From Sulfitobacter noctilucae (GTDB taxonomy: Bacteria > Pseudomonadota > Alphaproteobacteria > Rhodobacterales > Rhodobacteraceae), in NCBI RefSeq assembly GCF_000622365.1, contig NZ_JASC01000003.1:124001-188000 (forward strand): 64,000 nucleotides of DNA, given 5' to 3'. Under the pieces are notes generated by a model, which had not been told where the DNA came from, made no database searches, and saw only the letters and a list, made by a program, of their open reading frames with translations. Positions within the stretch are counted from its first letter, which is position 1; every line of letters starts with the position of its first letter. Positions 1 through 9,412 of this stretch are shown here, piece by piece. The translations under genes and the position numbers were made by a program.

Positions 1-10
1 GCTGGCTGAA

Positions 11-1318
11 ATGCTCACGGTGGACGCCCCGGAAGAAGGCTGGATTTTCGGCTTGGGCTATGAGGCAGAACTGAAAGCACCCGTCTTGCAGAACGATTGT
101 TTCGCCCTGCCGCCCGGTGTGCATTGGACCCCGGTAGATGAAGCATTGGCGCTTTTGCAGGGTCGTCTGGCGCCGGTTTGCGGGGTAGAGACTTTGCCGC
201 TTGGTCAGGCTGCTGGCCGTCTTCTGGCCGAAGACGTGGAGGCGCAGCGCGCCAATCCGCCGCTGCCCAATACGGCAGTGGATGGCTACGGCTTTGCCGG
301 TGGGCGGGGCGCGGGTGCGCATGATCTCCCACTGGTCAAAGGCCGTGCTGCAGCCGGGGATGCGCCTGTCGTGGTGCCGTCGGACCATGCCATCCGCGTC
401 CTGACGGGGGCTGCTCTGCCCGAGGGAGTGGACACCGTCATCTTGCAAGAAGATGTGAAGGTCGACGCTGATCGTTTGCTATTTACGGGCCCGATCAAGC
501 AGGGGGCCAACACGCGCAAGGCTGGTGAGGATGTCGATGCGGGGGAGGTCTTGTTGCATGCGGGGCGAAGGCTGACACCGGCGGATCTCGCCCTCGGTGC
601 GGCCACGGGGAATGACCATATTAGTGTGCGCAAGCATCTGCGGGTTGGTGTGCTGTCAACAGGGGATGAGCTTGTTGATCCGGGGACGCCTGCCAAAGAT
701 GGTCAGATTTACGATGCCAACCGCCCGATGCTGTTATCGTTGATTGCCCAGTTCGGTCATGCCCCTGTCGATCTGGGCCGTGTCCAAGATGACCGGTCCG
801 CGCTGCGCGATGTATTGGATCAGGCTGTGCCACAAGCCGATGTCATCCTGACCAGTGGCGGCGCATCGGCGGGGGATGAAGATCACGTCTCGGCCTTGCT
901 GCAAGAGGCAGGAGCAATGGACTTATGGCGGATTGCGGTCAAACCGGGGCGGCCTTTGGCGCTTGGGATGTGGCAGGGAAAGCCGGTCTTCGGGCTGCCG
1001 GGTAACCCTGTTGCCGCGCTCGTATGCGCTTTGATCTTTGCGCGACCGGCGCTTGAGGTGCTGGCGGGAGGGCACTGGCGCGCGCCGCAAGCGTTCAATG
1101 TACCAGCGGCATTCACCAAGTCCAAGAAGGCCGGGCGGCGCGAATATCTGCGCGCAAGGATGAAAGACGGCGCGGCAGAAGTGTTCGGCTCTGAAGGGTC
1201 GGGCAGGATCAGCGGGCTATCCTGGGCCGAAGGGCTGGTCGAATTGCCCGAACCGGCCATGCAGGTTGCACCCGGCGATCCGGTCCGGTTCATTCCTTAC
1301 GCGAGCTTCGGACTTTAG
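11..1318 (+). CDS. moeA: Molybdopterin molybdenumtransferase MoeA
   Basis: MoeA inserts molybdate into adenylylated molybdopterin, the last step of molybdenum cofactor synthesis, in the cytoplasm. Family motifs are visible in order: NTAVDGYGF near residue 87, a GDELVDPG turn near 220, SGGASAGDEDHV in the MoCF-binding domain near 285, and FGLPGNPVAA near 330. At 435 residues it is 30-40 longer than typical MoeA, because the usual N-terminus begins near residue 38 (WTPVDEALALL). The frame is open to the window edge, so the true start may lie upstream, or an N-terminal partner such as MobB may be fused; the first 30 residues do not look like MoeA. It ends 4 bases into the convergent gene. Function is sure, the 5' end is not. 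Confidence 0.93.
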   Translation: MLTVDAPEEGWIFGLGYEAELKAPVLQNDCFALPPGVHWTPVDEALALLQGRLAPVCGVETLPLGQAAGRLLAEDVEAQRANPPLPNTAVDGYGFAGGRGAGAHDLPLVKGRAAAGDAPVVVPSDHAIRVLTGAALPEGVDTVILQEDVKVDADRLLFTGPIKQGANTRKAGEDVDAGEVLLHAGRRLTPADLALGAATGNDHISVRKHLRVGVLSTGDELVDPGTPAKDGQIYDANRPMLLSLIAQFGHAPVDLGRVQDDRSALRDVLDQAVPQADVILTSGGASAGDEDHVSALLQEAGAMDLWRIAVKPGRPLALGMWQGKPVFGLPGNPVAALVCALIFARPALEVLAGGHWRAPQAFNVPAAFTKSKKAGRREYLRARMKDGAAEVFGSEGSGRISGLSWAEGLVELPEPAMQVAPGDPVRFIPYASFGL

Positions 1319-2373
1319 TCGAAGGTACCAGCGCAGCGGCCAAGTAGCATGAAAGCGCGGGCGGTCCTTGTGTCCGCCATTGCTGAAATCTCGCTGTCTG
1401 ATGCGTTCTGTTCAAATTCCGCAAAGGTCTTGTCAAACCGGCGCAGGAAATGATGTGCGGCGTCGCGGAAAATTGGGTCTTGCTTCATACGGGCGTTTGT
1501 CAGCGCCAACGATGATCGGTCGCGGATGCCGCCCAAGGGCGCAATTGCGCGCCCCCGAGCGCCCTGTGCGAAGTGGCGCCAAATCTCGGGGCGGGCGCGG
1601 TCGGGGCGCAGGTCGTCCATATAGATGCCGTCTTGGCTCATCAGCGTCAGGATATCCTGTGCGGCCTGTACCAGTTGCGAGGTCAGCCGGTCCTTGAGCG
1701 CTCGACGCAGGGCAGTGAAACCCTCTGTGTCATCGGCGGTTTCTGGGAAGTTCAGGGCACGGATGAAATCGTCATTCGACAGGATCGGGGCCATGTCGAT
1801 GGCTTGTGTGCCCAATTCCAGCGCGGGTTGATCGTCTGTAAGGCTTTGCGTCGGGGCCGGCTTCGCGCGCGCTGGCTCGTCGCGGCGCGACTGGAAGGTT
1901 GCGAGCGCGGTTTCGGTTTTGCGAGCGGCGGCGGCGATCTCGTCGAGCTTGCGCGAGACGGAGGGTTCCGAGCGCAGGTGATTGCCCTGTTGCTGGCTCA
2001 GGTACGCCTGCCGGATCGCATCAATAGCGGATTGCAGCCGCTGGCTCTCTTCACGCATTACGCGGCTCGCTTTGGCAGCTGTCGCAGCGACCCAGATCAT
2101 GGCGACTGGCATGAAAATCGCCAACATGGTCATCAAAAAGCGCAGGGAGTCCGACCCGTTCTCGGATGTGCCTTCTTCGCGCAGGATCAGGAAAAAGAAC
2201 GCAGCCCCCAAGAGCCAAATGGCACTAAGCACCAAGGCCACCACTTCGATGGAGGTGATGGTTTCGGGGCGCTGATTGTCATAGATGCCGAGTGGTGTGG
2301 CGCGCGCGACAGAAGGGCCCGCCGTGGACGAGGCGGGTTGATCTTCCGGTGCGGGTTGCGATGGGTCAACCAC
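1315..2373 (-). CDS. Conserved hypothetical protein with two membrane helices
   Basis: I do not recognise a named family. The protein has a proline- and serine-rich cytoplasmic N-terminus, two hydrophobic helices at about residues 42-64 and 80-100, then a probable coiled coil at 100-165 rich in Glu, Arg, Gln and Ala, and a soluble C-terminal part of about 160 residues. The layout suggests an inner-membrane protein with both ends on the same side. The start is GTG at 2373, supported by AAGGA eight bases upstream. It follows greA on the same strand after 14 bases, so the two are probably cotranscribed. Its last 4 bases overlap convergent moeA. Confidence 0.75.
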   Translation of the reverse strand: MVDPSQPAPEDQPASSTAGPSVARATPLGIYDNQRPETITSIEVVALVLSAIWLLGAAFFFLILREEGTSENGSDSLRFLMTMLAIFMPVAMIWVAATAAKASRVMREESQRLQSAIDAIRQAYLSQQQGNHLRSEPSVSRKLDEIAAAARKTETALATFQSRRDEPARAKPAPTQSLTDDQPALELGTQAIDMAPILSNDDFIRALNFPETADDTEGFTALRRALKDRLTSQLVQAAQDILTLMSQDGIYMDDLRPDRARPEIWRHFAQGARGRAIAPLGGIRDRSSLALTNARMKQDPIFRDAAHHFLRRFDKTFAEFEQNASDSEISAMADTRTARAFMLLGRCAGTFD

Positions 2374-2387
2374 GTCTCAATTCCTTG

Positions 2388-2858
2388 TCAGGCATATACG
2401 ATTTTGAGAACCTCATAGGATCTCACACCTCCGGGTGTGCGGACTTCGACAGAATCGCCTTCTTCCTTGCCGATCAACGCCCGCGCTATGGGGGATTTGA
2501 TGTTCAGAAGACCGTCCTCGATCTTGGCCTCATATTCGCCCACGATCTGATAGGTTTTTTCTTCATCGGTGTCTTCATCGACCAGCGTCACCTTGGCCCC
2601 GAATTTAATCGCCCCGGACAGCTTGGCAGGGTCGATCACATCGGCCAGTGAAATGGCACCTTCCAACTCTTTCACGCGACCTTCGATGAAGGACTGCTTT
2701 TCCTTGGCGGAATGGTATTCGGCGTTCTCGGACAGGTCGCCGTGCTCGCGTGCTTCTGCGATCGCCTTGATGATTGCAGGGCGTTCCACTGTTTTGAGTT
2801 GCTTAAGCTCGGTTTCCAGGGCCGAGTGTCCGGCCCGTGTCATCGGTATCTTTTCCAT
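2388..2858 (-). CDS. greA: Transcription elongation factor GreA
   Basis: GreA rescues backtracked RNA polymerase by stimulating cleavage of the extruded transcript 3' end. At 156 residues the length is standard. The N-terminal antiparallel coiled coil (about residues 8-75) carries the acidic tip [15 protein letters not shown] that reaches into the polymerase secondary channel, and the C-terminal FKBP-like domain ends in the usual EVLKIVYA type strand. It starts with ATG at 2858, and the downstream membrane-protein gene on the same strand is probably cotranscribed. A dyad and possible promoter lie 54-85 bases upstream (separate entry). Confidence 0.96.
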   Translation of the reverse strand: MEKIPMTRAGHSALETELKQLKTVERPAIIKAIAEAREHGDLSENAEYHSAKEKQSFIEGRVKELEGAISLADVIDPAKLSGAIKFGAKVTLVDEDTDEEKTYQIVGEYEAKIEDGLLNIKSPIARALIGKEEGDSVEVRTPGGVRSYEVLKIVYA

Positions 2859-3248
2859 CGCCGTCTATCCAAGTGATCGGGGGCCGTCGCGCATTTTCAC
2901 GCCGCATGGCCATTACAGTCAGGTTGACGATTACCTGACCCAAAGTGCCATGCAATTGCAAGTGCCATCGGGGGCTTGGGCAAGGACAGGCCGTATGGTG
3001 TCTTTCACAGGCCAAAATGAGGTTCAGGGGGATGGGGGGCACCATATAGATTTTTATGTTCGACGAAAGTTGCGAATTTAAGCGCCTCTTATGACTTTCA
3101 TTGCTGCCGTTCCTCCATCACCAGATTGGCAAGGACCCCGCCGAAATAGATGCACTATCGCCAAGGGGAATGACCGTAAGGCGCGTCTCCTACGGAACCT
3201 TTGCTGCAAAGCTGACGTTGGGTTCGCATCAGACACATCGGAGATTTT
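2859..3248. other. Intergenic region between greA and the DUF998 gene
   Basis: This is a 390-base divergent intergenic region. It holds the greA 5' leader with the dyad described separately and, at its other end, a ribosome binding site (CGGAG) for the membrane protein starting at 3249. Several short frames are open here on both strands, but none has a convincing ribosome binding site or recognisable protein, and I see no tRNA or stable RNA structure. Confidence 0.6.
2912..2943 (-). promoter_or_regulatory. Possible greA promoter with a dyad filling the spacer
   Basis: On the minus strand a -35-like TTGGGT (2943-2938) and a -10-like TGTAAT (2917-2912) are separated by 20 bases. The spacer is almost exactly occupied by the inverted repeat GTCAGGT-N8-ACCTGAC (2918-2939), with perfect 7-base arms. 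Overlong spacers carrying a central dyad are typical of MerR-family promoters. The -35 match is poor, so the promoter is tentative; the dyad is plain. The greA start lies 54 bases downstream. Confidence 0.4.
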
Positions 3249-3884
3249 ATGCTGTCCTCGGACCACCAAAACCTCGCGCCGGGGTTCCTGAATTCGCTTG
3301 TCTGGATCATCTTTCTGGGCGCGATAGGTTTGATTGGTGGCAACATCATCGGATCAATTGTTGTGCCCGATCACGACTGGGTCGCGGATACGGTCAGCGA
3401 TCTGGCCGCCGGACGGTACGAGATCATCCAAGACATATCCCTCTATGGATTCGCGGCGACGCTTACGGCACTGGCACTCGCTTGTGCACATCTGCATAAT
3501 GGTTCGGCGCGGTGGAGCTTGCTGACCTTTGCACTGGTCTTGTTAGCGCTTTGCGTTGTGATCATCGGGGCGCGGAACGAGTATGGCGACGGTGACAACG
3601 ACGGGATCGTGATACACATCTATGTGGTTTACGCCTTGGGTATCCTTTTCGCCGCAGCATTCGCGCTAATGGCGGTTGAAGGCGCAAGGATAGCGCCCTT
3701 TATGGTTCCTTTGTCGTGGGTCTGTCTTATTCTCTGGGCGATCGGTGCGCCGGTGTTCTTTATGCTATCGACTGCTTTTGATGGTGCATGGGAACGCGGG
3801 CTTGGTGTCATCACGGTCGTTTGGGCGCTGGGCTTTGCCTTTGCCCTGCGGCAATTTGCGCGTAAAAACAGTGCTGATGCTTGA
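3249..3884 (+). CDS. DUF998-type integral membrane protein
   Basis: This 211-residue protein is mostly hydrophobic with about six predicted membrane helices. The first helix is followed by a short loop with DHDWVADTVSDLAAG, which resembles the conserved acidic and SDL loop of DUF998 membrane proteins. No enzymatic motif is visible and the function of the family is unknown. A CGGAG ribosome binding site lies seven bases before the ATG. It stands alone, 86 bases before the ETF-QO gene. The family assignment is moderately sure; it could be another small multipass family. Confidence 0.7.
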   Translation: MLSSDHQNLAPGFLNSLVWIIFLGAIGLIGGNIIGSIVVPDHDWVADTVSDLAAGRYEIIQDISLYGFAATLTALALACAHLHNGSARWSLLTFALVLLALCVVIIGARNEYGDGDNDGIVIHIYVVYALGILFAAAFALMAVEGARIAPFMVPLSWVCLILWAIGAPVFFMLSTAFDGAWERGLGVITVVWALGFAFALRQFARKNSADA

Positions 3885-3970
3885 CAAATATCACCCCACG
3901 TCCCGATTGCATTGCGGTCCGCCGTGGTTTAGCTGCAACTGGATGATTTTGCTCTGAGGGAATTTCAATC

Positions 3971-5620
3971 ATGGCCGAGACCGAACGCGAAGCAATGGAA
4001 TACGATGTCGTCATCGTCGGAGCTGGCCCTGCCGGTTTGTCCGCCGCGATCCGGCTTAAACAGTTGGACGCTGATTGCAATGTGGTGGTGCTTGAAAAAG
4101 GATCCGAAGTGGGCGCGCACATCCTGTCGGGTGCGGTGCTGGACCCGATCGGCATCGACCGGTTGATTCCTGACTGGAAAGAGCGCGGCGCGCCGATCAC
4201 CGTGCCTGTGAAAGAAGACAACTTTTATTTGTTGGGCGAGGCTGGACAGTTGCGTGTGCCTAACTTCCCGATGCCCCCACTGATGAACAACCACGGCAAT
4301 TACATTGTCTCGATGGGGAATGTGTGTCGTTGGATGGCGGAACAGGCCGAAGAACTGGGTGTCGAGATTTTCCCCGGCATGGCCTGTTCCGAGATTGTCT
4401 ATGGCGAGAATGGTGAAGTCAAAGGTGTCGTTGCAGGTGAGTTCGGCAAGAACCCCGATGGGACTAAAGGTGACGGTTACGAGCCTGGCATGGAGTTGCA
4501 CGGTAAATATGTGTTCCTTTCAGAAGGCGTGCGCGGCAGCCTGTCCAAGCAGGTGATCGAAAAGTTCGATCTGGGGAAGGACAAAGAGCCGCAGAAATAC
4601 GGCCTTGGAATGAAGGAAATCTGGGAGATTGACCCGGCCAAGCATAAAGAAGGCACTGTGACCCACACGATGGGCTGGCCTTTGGAGAAGAAAGCGGGCG
4701 GCGGTTCGTTCATTTACCACCTTGATAACAATCAGGTCTATGTCGGTTTTGTGGTCCACCTTGGCTACAAAAACCCGCATGTCTTCCCCTACATGGAATT
4801 CCAGCAGTTCAAACATCATCCAATGGTGGCGGAGTTGCTGAAGGGCGGCAAGCGTGTCGCCTATGGCGCACGGGCCATCACTGAAGGGGGGTGGCAGTCG
4901 ATGCCGAAAATGACGGCCCCCGGTGTGGCTTTGCTGGGCTGTTCGGTCGGTATGGTGAATGTGCCACGCATCAAGGGCAACCATAACGCCATGCTGTCCG
5001 GTATGATCGCGGCGGAAACCGCGCATGAAGCGATCAAGGCGGGCCGTTCGGGCGATGAATTGCCAGAGTACGAAGCAGAGGTGCGCGCGGGTGCCATTGG
5101 TCGCGACCTTAAAAAAGTCCGTAACGTCAAGCCGTTGTGGTCAAAGTTCGGGCTGACCGCGTCGCTCGCCATCGGCGGGTTCGACATGTGGTTCCAAACG
5201 CTGTTCGGCGCGTCGCTCTTAGGTTCGATGAGCCATGGGAAGTCCGATGCTGAGGCGACAGAGCCTGCCGCCAAGCACAAAGAGATTACCTATCCCAAGC
5301 CTGACGGCAAGCTGAGCTTTGACCGGCTGACCAATGTGGCATTCTCCTTTACCAATCATGAAGAGAACCAGCCGGCGCATTTGAAGCTGAAGGATGAGTC
5401 CCTGCCGGTTGAAGTAAACCTGCCCGTCTATGCCGGTCCATCAGCACGGTATTGTCCTGCGGGCGTCTATGAATACGTTGGAGAAGGCGCTGACACCAAG
5501 TTCCAGATCAACTTCCAGAACTGCGTGCATTGCAAAACCTGCGATATCAAAGACCCCAAGCAGAACATCGTGTGGACGACGCCACAAGGTGGCGATGGGC
5601 CGAATTACCCAAACATGTGA
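3971..5620 (+). CDS. Electron transfer flavoprotein-ubiquinone oxidoreductase
   Basis: ETF-QO passes electrons from reduced electron transfer flavoprotein to membrane ubiquinone, linking fatty-acid and amino-acid acyl-CoA dehydrogenases to respiration. The 549 residues match the family length. The N-terminal FAD dinucleotide site GAGPAGLSAAI is at about residue 17, a central quinone and FAD domain follows, and the C-terminus has the 4Fe-4S ligands CVHCKTC near 517 with an earlier RYCPAG cysteine. No etfA or etfB is nearby, so the partner subunits must be elsewhere. GAGGGA precedes the ATG, and a strong terminator follows. Confidence 0.96.
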   Translation: MAETEREAMEYDVVIVGAGPAGLSAAIRLKQLDADCNVVVLEKGSEVGAHILSGAVLDPIGIDRLIPDWKERGAPITVPVKEDNFYLLGEAGQLRVPNFPMPPLMNNHGNYIVSMGNVCRWMAEQAEELGVEIFPGMACSEIVYGENGEVKGVVAGEFGKNPDGTKGDGYEPGMELHGKYVFLSEGVRGSLSKQVIEKFDLGKDKEPQKYGLGMKEIWEIDPAKHKEGTVTHTMGWPLEKKAGGGSFIYHLDNNQVYVGFVVHLGYKNPHVFPYMEFQQFKHHPMVAELLKGGKRVAYGARAITEGGWQSMPKMTAPGVALLGCSVGMVNVPRIKGNHNAMLSGMIAAETAHEAIKAGRSGDELPEYEAEVRAGAIGRDLKKVRNVKPLWSKFGLTASLAIGGFDMWFQTLFGASLLGSMSHGKSDAEATEPAAKHKEITYPKPDGKLSFDRLTNVAFSFTNHEENQPAHLKLKDESLPVEVNLPVYAGPSARYCPAGVYEYVGEGADTKFQINFQNCVHCKTCDIKDPKQNIVWTTPQGGDGPNYPNM

Positions 5621-5641
5621 TCGCGTTCGCGGCACGGGTTT

Positions 5642-5669
5642 AAAAGGCGGGGCAGGTCCCCGCCTTTTT
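5642..5669 (+). terminator. Rho-independent terminator after ETF-QO
   Basis: AAAAGGCGGGG and its complement CCCCGCCTTTTT form an 11-base stem around the five-base loop CAGGT, followed by a T run. It lies 22 bases after the ETF-QO stop codon. Confidence 0.9.
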
Positions 5670-5777
5670 CGTGTCTGGCGCAGCGTTCCGCTCACATAGA
5701 TGTCATGCCCCCCACGTCCCATTGCGCTTGGGCCAAGACATGTTAGCTTTGCGCAAAAGCAGATGAGGCGGTTTACG

Positions 5778-7496
5778 ATGTATAAAAGAATGCTCACCGG
5801 CGTGGCCGCTGCCTTGTTGATCAGCACGGCCATTGTTCCCCGAGCCGCCGCACAGTCCGAAGCGGGTGGATATCTGGCGGGTCGGCATGCCGCGGTCAAC
5901 AGCGACTTTCGCGAGGCTGCACGCTTCTACACCCAGGCACTTGCGCAAGACAGTGGCAACGTCGAACTGCTGGAAAGCACGGTGCTGTCGCTGATCTCGC
6001 TTGGTGAGTTGGAGAAAGCGGCACCTTTGGCGCGGATGCTTGAGGAAAAAAACCAGACCTCGCAGGTCGCGCGGTTGGCAATGATCGCGGATATGGCGCA
6101 ATCCGAAGACTTTGCAGCTCTGATCTCAAGTGAGACCACAACAGACGGGATCGGCCCTTGGGTTGACGGGCTTGTCAAAGCCTGGGCGCAGGTCGGTGCG
6201 GGCGATGTCACCTCTGCGCTGGCATCTTTCGATGCGTTAAGCGAAGAAGCGGGTCTGGAAGGCTTTGTGATGTACCACAAGGCATTGGCGCTGGCGAGCG
6301 TCGGTGATTACGAAGGGGCCGAGGCGATCTTTGCCGCGACAGGGGCTGGTGCTGCGGGCCAGACACGCCGGGGGGTGATGGCGCATGTCGAAGTGCTGGC
6401 ACAGCTTGAGCGATACGAGGATGCGCTGGAAGTCCTAAGCACAAGTTTCGGTGACGCCACGGATCCCGAGCTGGAGCGTATGATCAGGATCCTTGAAGCG
6501 CGTGAACCGATGCCCTTTACCCATGTCGAGGATGCAAAATCCGGCATTGCCGAGGTTTTCTTTACTTTCGCGGCGGTGCTGCGTGCTGAATCAGCGGCAG
6601 ATAACTATGTCCTGCTCTACGCCCGCATCGCGCGCTATCTACGCCCGGATCATGTGGATGCGCTTTTGCTGACGGCAGGGTTGTTGGAAACGCTTGATCA
6701 GAATGCATTGGCGATCGAGGAATACGGCTCTGTCTCCGCCGATGACCCTGCCTTTCATGTTGCTGAATTAGGTCGGGCAGATGCCCTGCGTCGAAGCGGC
6801 AAAGACGATCAGGCTATCGAGGTTCTTCAACAGCTGGCCCGTACCCATGGTGATCTGGCAGTGGTGCATTCCACCTTGGGCGATATGTTGCGGGGACAAG
6901 ACGATTATGACGCGGCCATCGCCGCCTATGACCGTGCGATCGAACGCGCCCCGGAGACAGCACCTGTACGATGGGTGCTCCACTATTCGCGTGGTATCGC
7001 GAACGAACGCGCTGGCAATGACATCGAAATGGAAGCCGATTTCCGTGCCGCACTCGCACTGAACCCCGAACAGCCGCAGGTTTTGAACTATCTCGGCTAT
7101 TCGATGGTCGAACAGAACCGCAATCTCGAAGAAGCGCTGAACATGATCGAACGCGCGGTCGCTGCCAGCCCCAGCAGCGGATACATCGTCGACTCGCTGG
7201 GCTGGGTGTTCTATCGGCTCGGCCGCTATGAGGAAGCTGTGGTCCAAATGGAACGCGCGGTCGAGCTTTTGGCAGTCGATCCGGTGGTGAATGACCATTT
7301 GGGTGACGTCTATTGGGCGGTGGGCCGAAACCGCGAGGCCGAGTTCCAGTGGAGCCGCGCATTGTCCTTTATCGAAGAGGACGACGCGGATGGCGAAGCG
7401 GACCCCCTACGCATCCGGCGCAAGCTCGAGATCGGATTGGACGCGGTGTTGGAAGAAGAAGGCGCGCCACCCCTGAAGCTGAGCAATGACATCTAG
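5778..7496 (+). CDS. Secreted tetratricopeptide repeat protein
   Basis: The protein begins with a signal peptide (KRMLTGVAAALLIS then PRAAA-QS), so it is exported to the periplasm. The rest is built from tetratricopeptide repeats: pairs such as NPEQPQVLNYLGYSMVEQ, SGYIVDSLGWVFYRLGRYEE and DPVVNDHLGDVYWAVGRNRE are clear in the C-terminal third. Such proteins act as scaffolds, often for outer-membrane or envelope assembly; the partner here is unknown. I chose the ATG at 5778 because GAGGCGG lies six bases upstream; an in-frame ATG at 5763 has a weaker site. Its last 11 bases overlap ispE, implying translational coupling. Confidence 0.88.
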   Translation: MYKRMLTGVAAALLISTAIVPRAAAQSEAGGYLAGRHAAVNSDFREAARFYTQALAQDSGNVELLESTVLSLISLGELEKAAPLARMLEEKNQTSQVARLAMIADMAQSEDFAALISSETTTDGIGPWVDGLVKAWAQVGAGDVTSALASFDALSEEAGLEGFVMYHKALALASVGDYEGAEAIFAATGAGAAGQTRRGVMAHVEVLAQLERYEDALEVLSTSFGDATDPELERMIRILEAREPMPFTHVEDAKSGIAEVFFTFAAVLRAESAADNYVLLYARIARYLRPDHVDALLLTAGLLETLDQNALAIEEYGSVSADDPAFHVAELGRADALRRSGKDDQAIEVLQQLARTHGDLAVVHSTLGDMLRGQDDYDAAIAAYDRAIERAPETAPVRWVLHYSRGIANERAGNDIEMEADFRAALALNPEQPQVLNYLGYSMVEQNRNLEEALNMIERAVAASPSSGYIVDSLGWVFYRLGRYEEAVVQMERAVELLAVDPVVNDHLGDVYWAVGRNREAEFQWSRALSFIEEDDADGEADPLRIRRKLEIGLDAVLEEEGAPPLKLSNDI

Positions 7497-8352
7497 AGGC
7501 TTTGCACCGGCCAAGATCAATTTGGCGCTGCATCTGACGGGTCTGCGGGACGATGGCTATCATCTGCTCGACTCGCTTGTGGTATTTGCCGATGTCGGTG
7601 ACCGCATTGAGGCCGTGCCGGATGACACCCTATCCCTGACCGTCGCTGGCCCTTTTGCCAAGGGTGTGCCTGTAGATGGCAGCAATCTGGTTTTGAAAGC
7701 GGCACAGCGGTTGCGCGATCTGCGCGGCCTGACCAGAGGGGCGGCGCTTCACCTTGATAAGTATCTGCCGCATGGTGGCGGTATTGGCGGCGGTTCTTCC
7801 GATGCGGCGGCCACCATTCGCGTTTTGGCGGACCTATGGGATGTGCACCCGCTGACAGCGCAGGAAGCGCTGCCCTTGGGCGCTGACATTCCGGTCTGTC
7901 TTGCCGCGCCCCGGCCCATGTTCATGCGCGGCATCGGTGATGTTCTTGAGCCGGCGAATGGTGTGCCCGAAGGTTGGCTGGTCCTCGTCAATCCCGGTGT
8001 TCCAGTTTCGACGCAGGATGCGTTCAAGGTGCATGATGCGTTGTATCCAGTGGAAAATCCGCCGTTAGCAGACTTCTGGTTCGATAAGGATTTGGTCAAA
8101 TTTGAAACCTGGCTTTTGGGGGAGCGCAATGATCTGACCAAGGTCGCGTGTGACGACCAGATTGCGCCAGTTATAAGCAAGGTTCTGGAGTCGCTACAAA
8201 GCTACACAACCATCGCGGAAATGTCGGGGTCGGGCAGCACATGCTGGGGGTGGTTCCGCACACGCAAAGCCGCCGAAGATGCTGCTGATGGCTTGTCTCG
8301 CCAGCACCCTGAATGGTGGGTGCAGGCCGCGGGGATCACCGGGTCTAGCTGA
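7486..8352 (+). CDS. ispE: 4-diphosphocytidyl-2-C-methyl-D-erythritol kinase
   Basis: IspE phosphorylates CDP-methylerythritol in the MEP pathway for isoprenoid precursors. It is a GHMP kinase: the N-terminal APAKINLALHLTGLRDDGYH motif is at residues 6-25, the ATP-binding glycine loop PHGGGIGGGSSDAAA is near residue 90, and the C-terminal GSGSTCWGWF motif is near 247. The length of 288 residues is typical. The start overlaps the upstream TPR gene, and the stop overlaps the convergent prenyl diphosphate synthase by 8 bases. The neighbouring gene uses products of this pathway. Confidence 0.96.
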   Translation: MTSRGFAPAKINLALHLTGLRDDGYHLLDSLVVFADVGDRIEAVPDDTLSLTVAGPFAKGVPVDGSNLVLKAAQRLRDLRGLTRGAALHLDKYLPHGGGIGGGSSDAAATIRVLADLWDVHPLTAQEALPLGADIPVCLAAPRPMFMRGIGDVLEPANGVPEGWLVLVNPGVPVSTQDAFKVHDALYPVENPPLADFWFDKDLVKFETWLLGERNDLTKVACDDQIAPVISKVLESLQSYTTIAEMSGSGSTCWGWFRTRKAAEDAADGLSRQHPEWWVQAAGITGSS

Positions 8353-9343
8353 TCCGGCTCACCACATAATCGGCCAGATCAATCAGCATGTCCTTGATGT
8401 CGTGGGCGGGCAGGGGGGCGAGTGCTGCCTTGGCCTTGTCCGCCCAAGCCAGTGCATCCTGTCGCGTCGCAGCCAATGTGCCGTGCTTGTCGAGCAGCAC
8501 CAAGGCGTGATCAAGATCGCCATCTTCCTGACGGCCTTTTTCAATGGTGCGCACCCAGAAAGCGCGCTCTTCGGCATCGGCTTTTGCAACGGCTTTGATC
8601 ACTGGCAGTGTCAGCTTGCGCTCGCGGAAGTCATCGCCCACATTCTTGCCCGTCGCACCAGTATTGCCCTGATAATCCAGAAGATCATCAACAATCTGGA
8701 ACGCGATCCCAAGCGCATCTCCATAATCGAACAGTGCTTGCACCTGAGCATCCGGCGCTTCGGCGATGACACCGCCGACCTCTGTCGCTGCGGAGAAGAG
8801 CGCGGCGGTCTTGCCACGCACCACTTGCAGGTAAACGCTTTCATCCGTTGCCAGATTGCGCGCCGCCGTCAGTTGCAGCACCTCACCTTCGGCAATGGTC
8901 GCCGCGGCGTTTGACAAAATCTGCATCACCCGCATCGACCCCGGTTCAGTCATCAGCTGAAAAGATCGTGCAAAGAGGTAATCGCCCACCAGCACCGAAG
9001 ACTGGTTGTCCCACAACAGGTTCGCCGTCGGCCGCCCGCGCCGCTGTTCGCTTTCGTCTACCACGTCGTCGTGTAGCAGTGTCGCAGTGTGGATAAACTC
9101 AACGGTGGCAGCCAGGTGCACATGGTAAGGGCCGTCATAGCCGCACATCCGCGCCGCTGCCAATGTCATCAGGGGGCGCAGACGCTTGCCTCCGGCCTCA
9201 ACCAGATGCGCGGTCACTTCGGGGATGCGCGGCGCGTGTTTTGACGCCATCCGCTCGCGGATCAACGCAGTCACCTTGTCCATGTCGTCGGTCAGATGCG
9301 CGGCGAGGCGATCATGGGGTTTGGCGATTGTGTCCGTGTTCAT
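8345..9343 (-). CDS. ispB: Polyprenyl diphosphate synthase
   Basis: This trans-isoprenyl diphosphate synthase extends farnesyl diphosphate to the long chain used for the ubiquinone side chain. The first aspartate-rich motif is LLHDDVVDESEQRRGRPT (about residues 91-108) and the second is FQIVDDLLDYQG (about residues 216-227), both with intact metal-binding aspartates. The length of 332 residues fits octaprenyl or decaprenyl synthases. Chain length cannot be told from the sequence alone; decaprenyl is usual for Rhodobacterales ubiquinone-10. The ATG at 9343 has AGGG eight bases upstream. It converges on ispE with an 8-base overlap. Confidence 0.93.
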   Translation of the reverse strand: MNTDTIAKPHDRLAAHLTDDMDKVTALIRERMASKHAPRIPEVTAHLVEAGGKRLRPLMTLAAARMCGYDGPYHVHLAATVEFIHTATLLHDDVVDESEQRRGRPTANLLWDNQSSVLVGDYLFARSFQLMTEPGSMRVMQILSNAAATIAEGEVLQLTAARNLATDESVYLQVVRGKTAALFSAATEVGGVIAEAPDAQVQALFDYGDALGIAFQIVDDLLDYQGNTGATGKNVGDDFRERKLTLPVIKAVAKADAEERAFWVRTIEKGRQEDGDLDHALVLLDKHGTLAATRQDALAWADKAKAALAPLPAHDIKDMLIDLADYVVSRIS

Positions 9344-9412
9344 CCAGATGACCCTATCTGTTGCTTACTGCTGTGGCTCGACAAAACGGGCAATATGGCC
9401 CACACCGTTGAT

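Noticed and set aside
2859..3248. Short open frames between greA and the DUF998 gene
   Set aside because: None has a ribosome binding site, plausible composition or known relatives that I can recognise.
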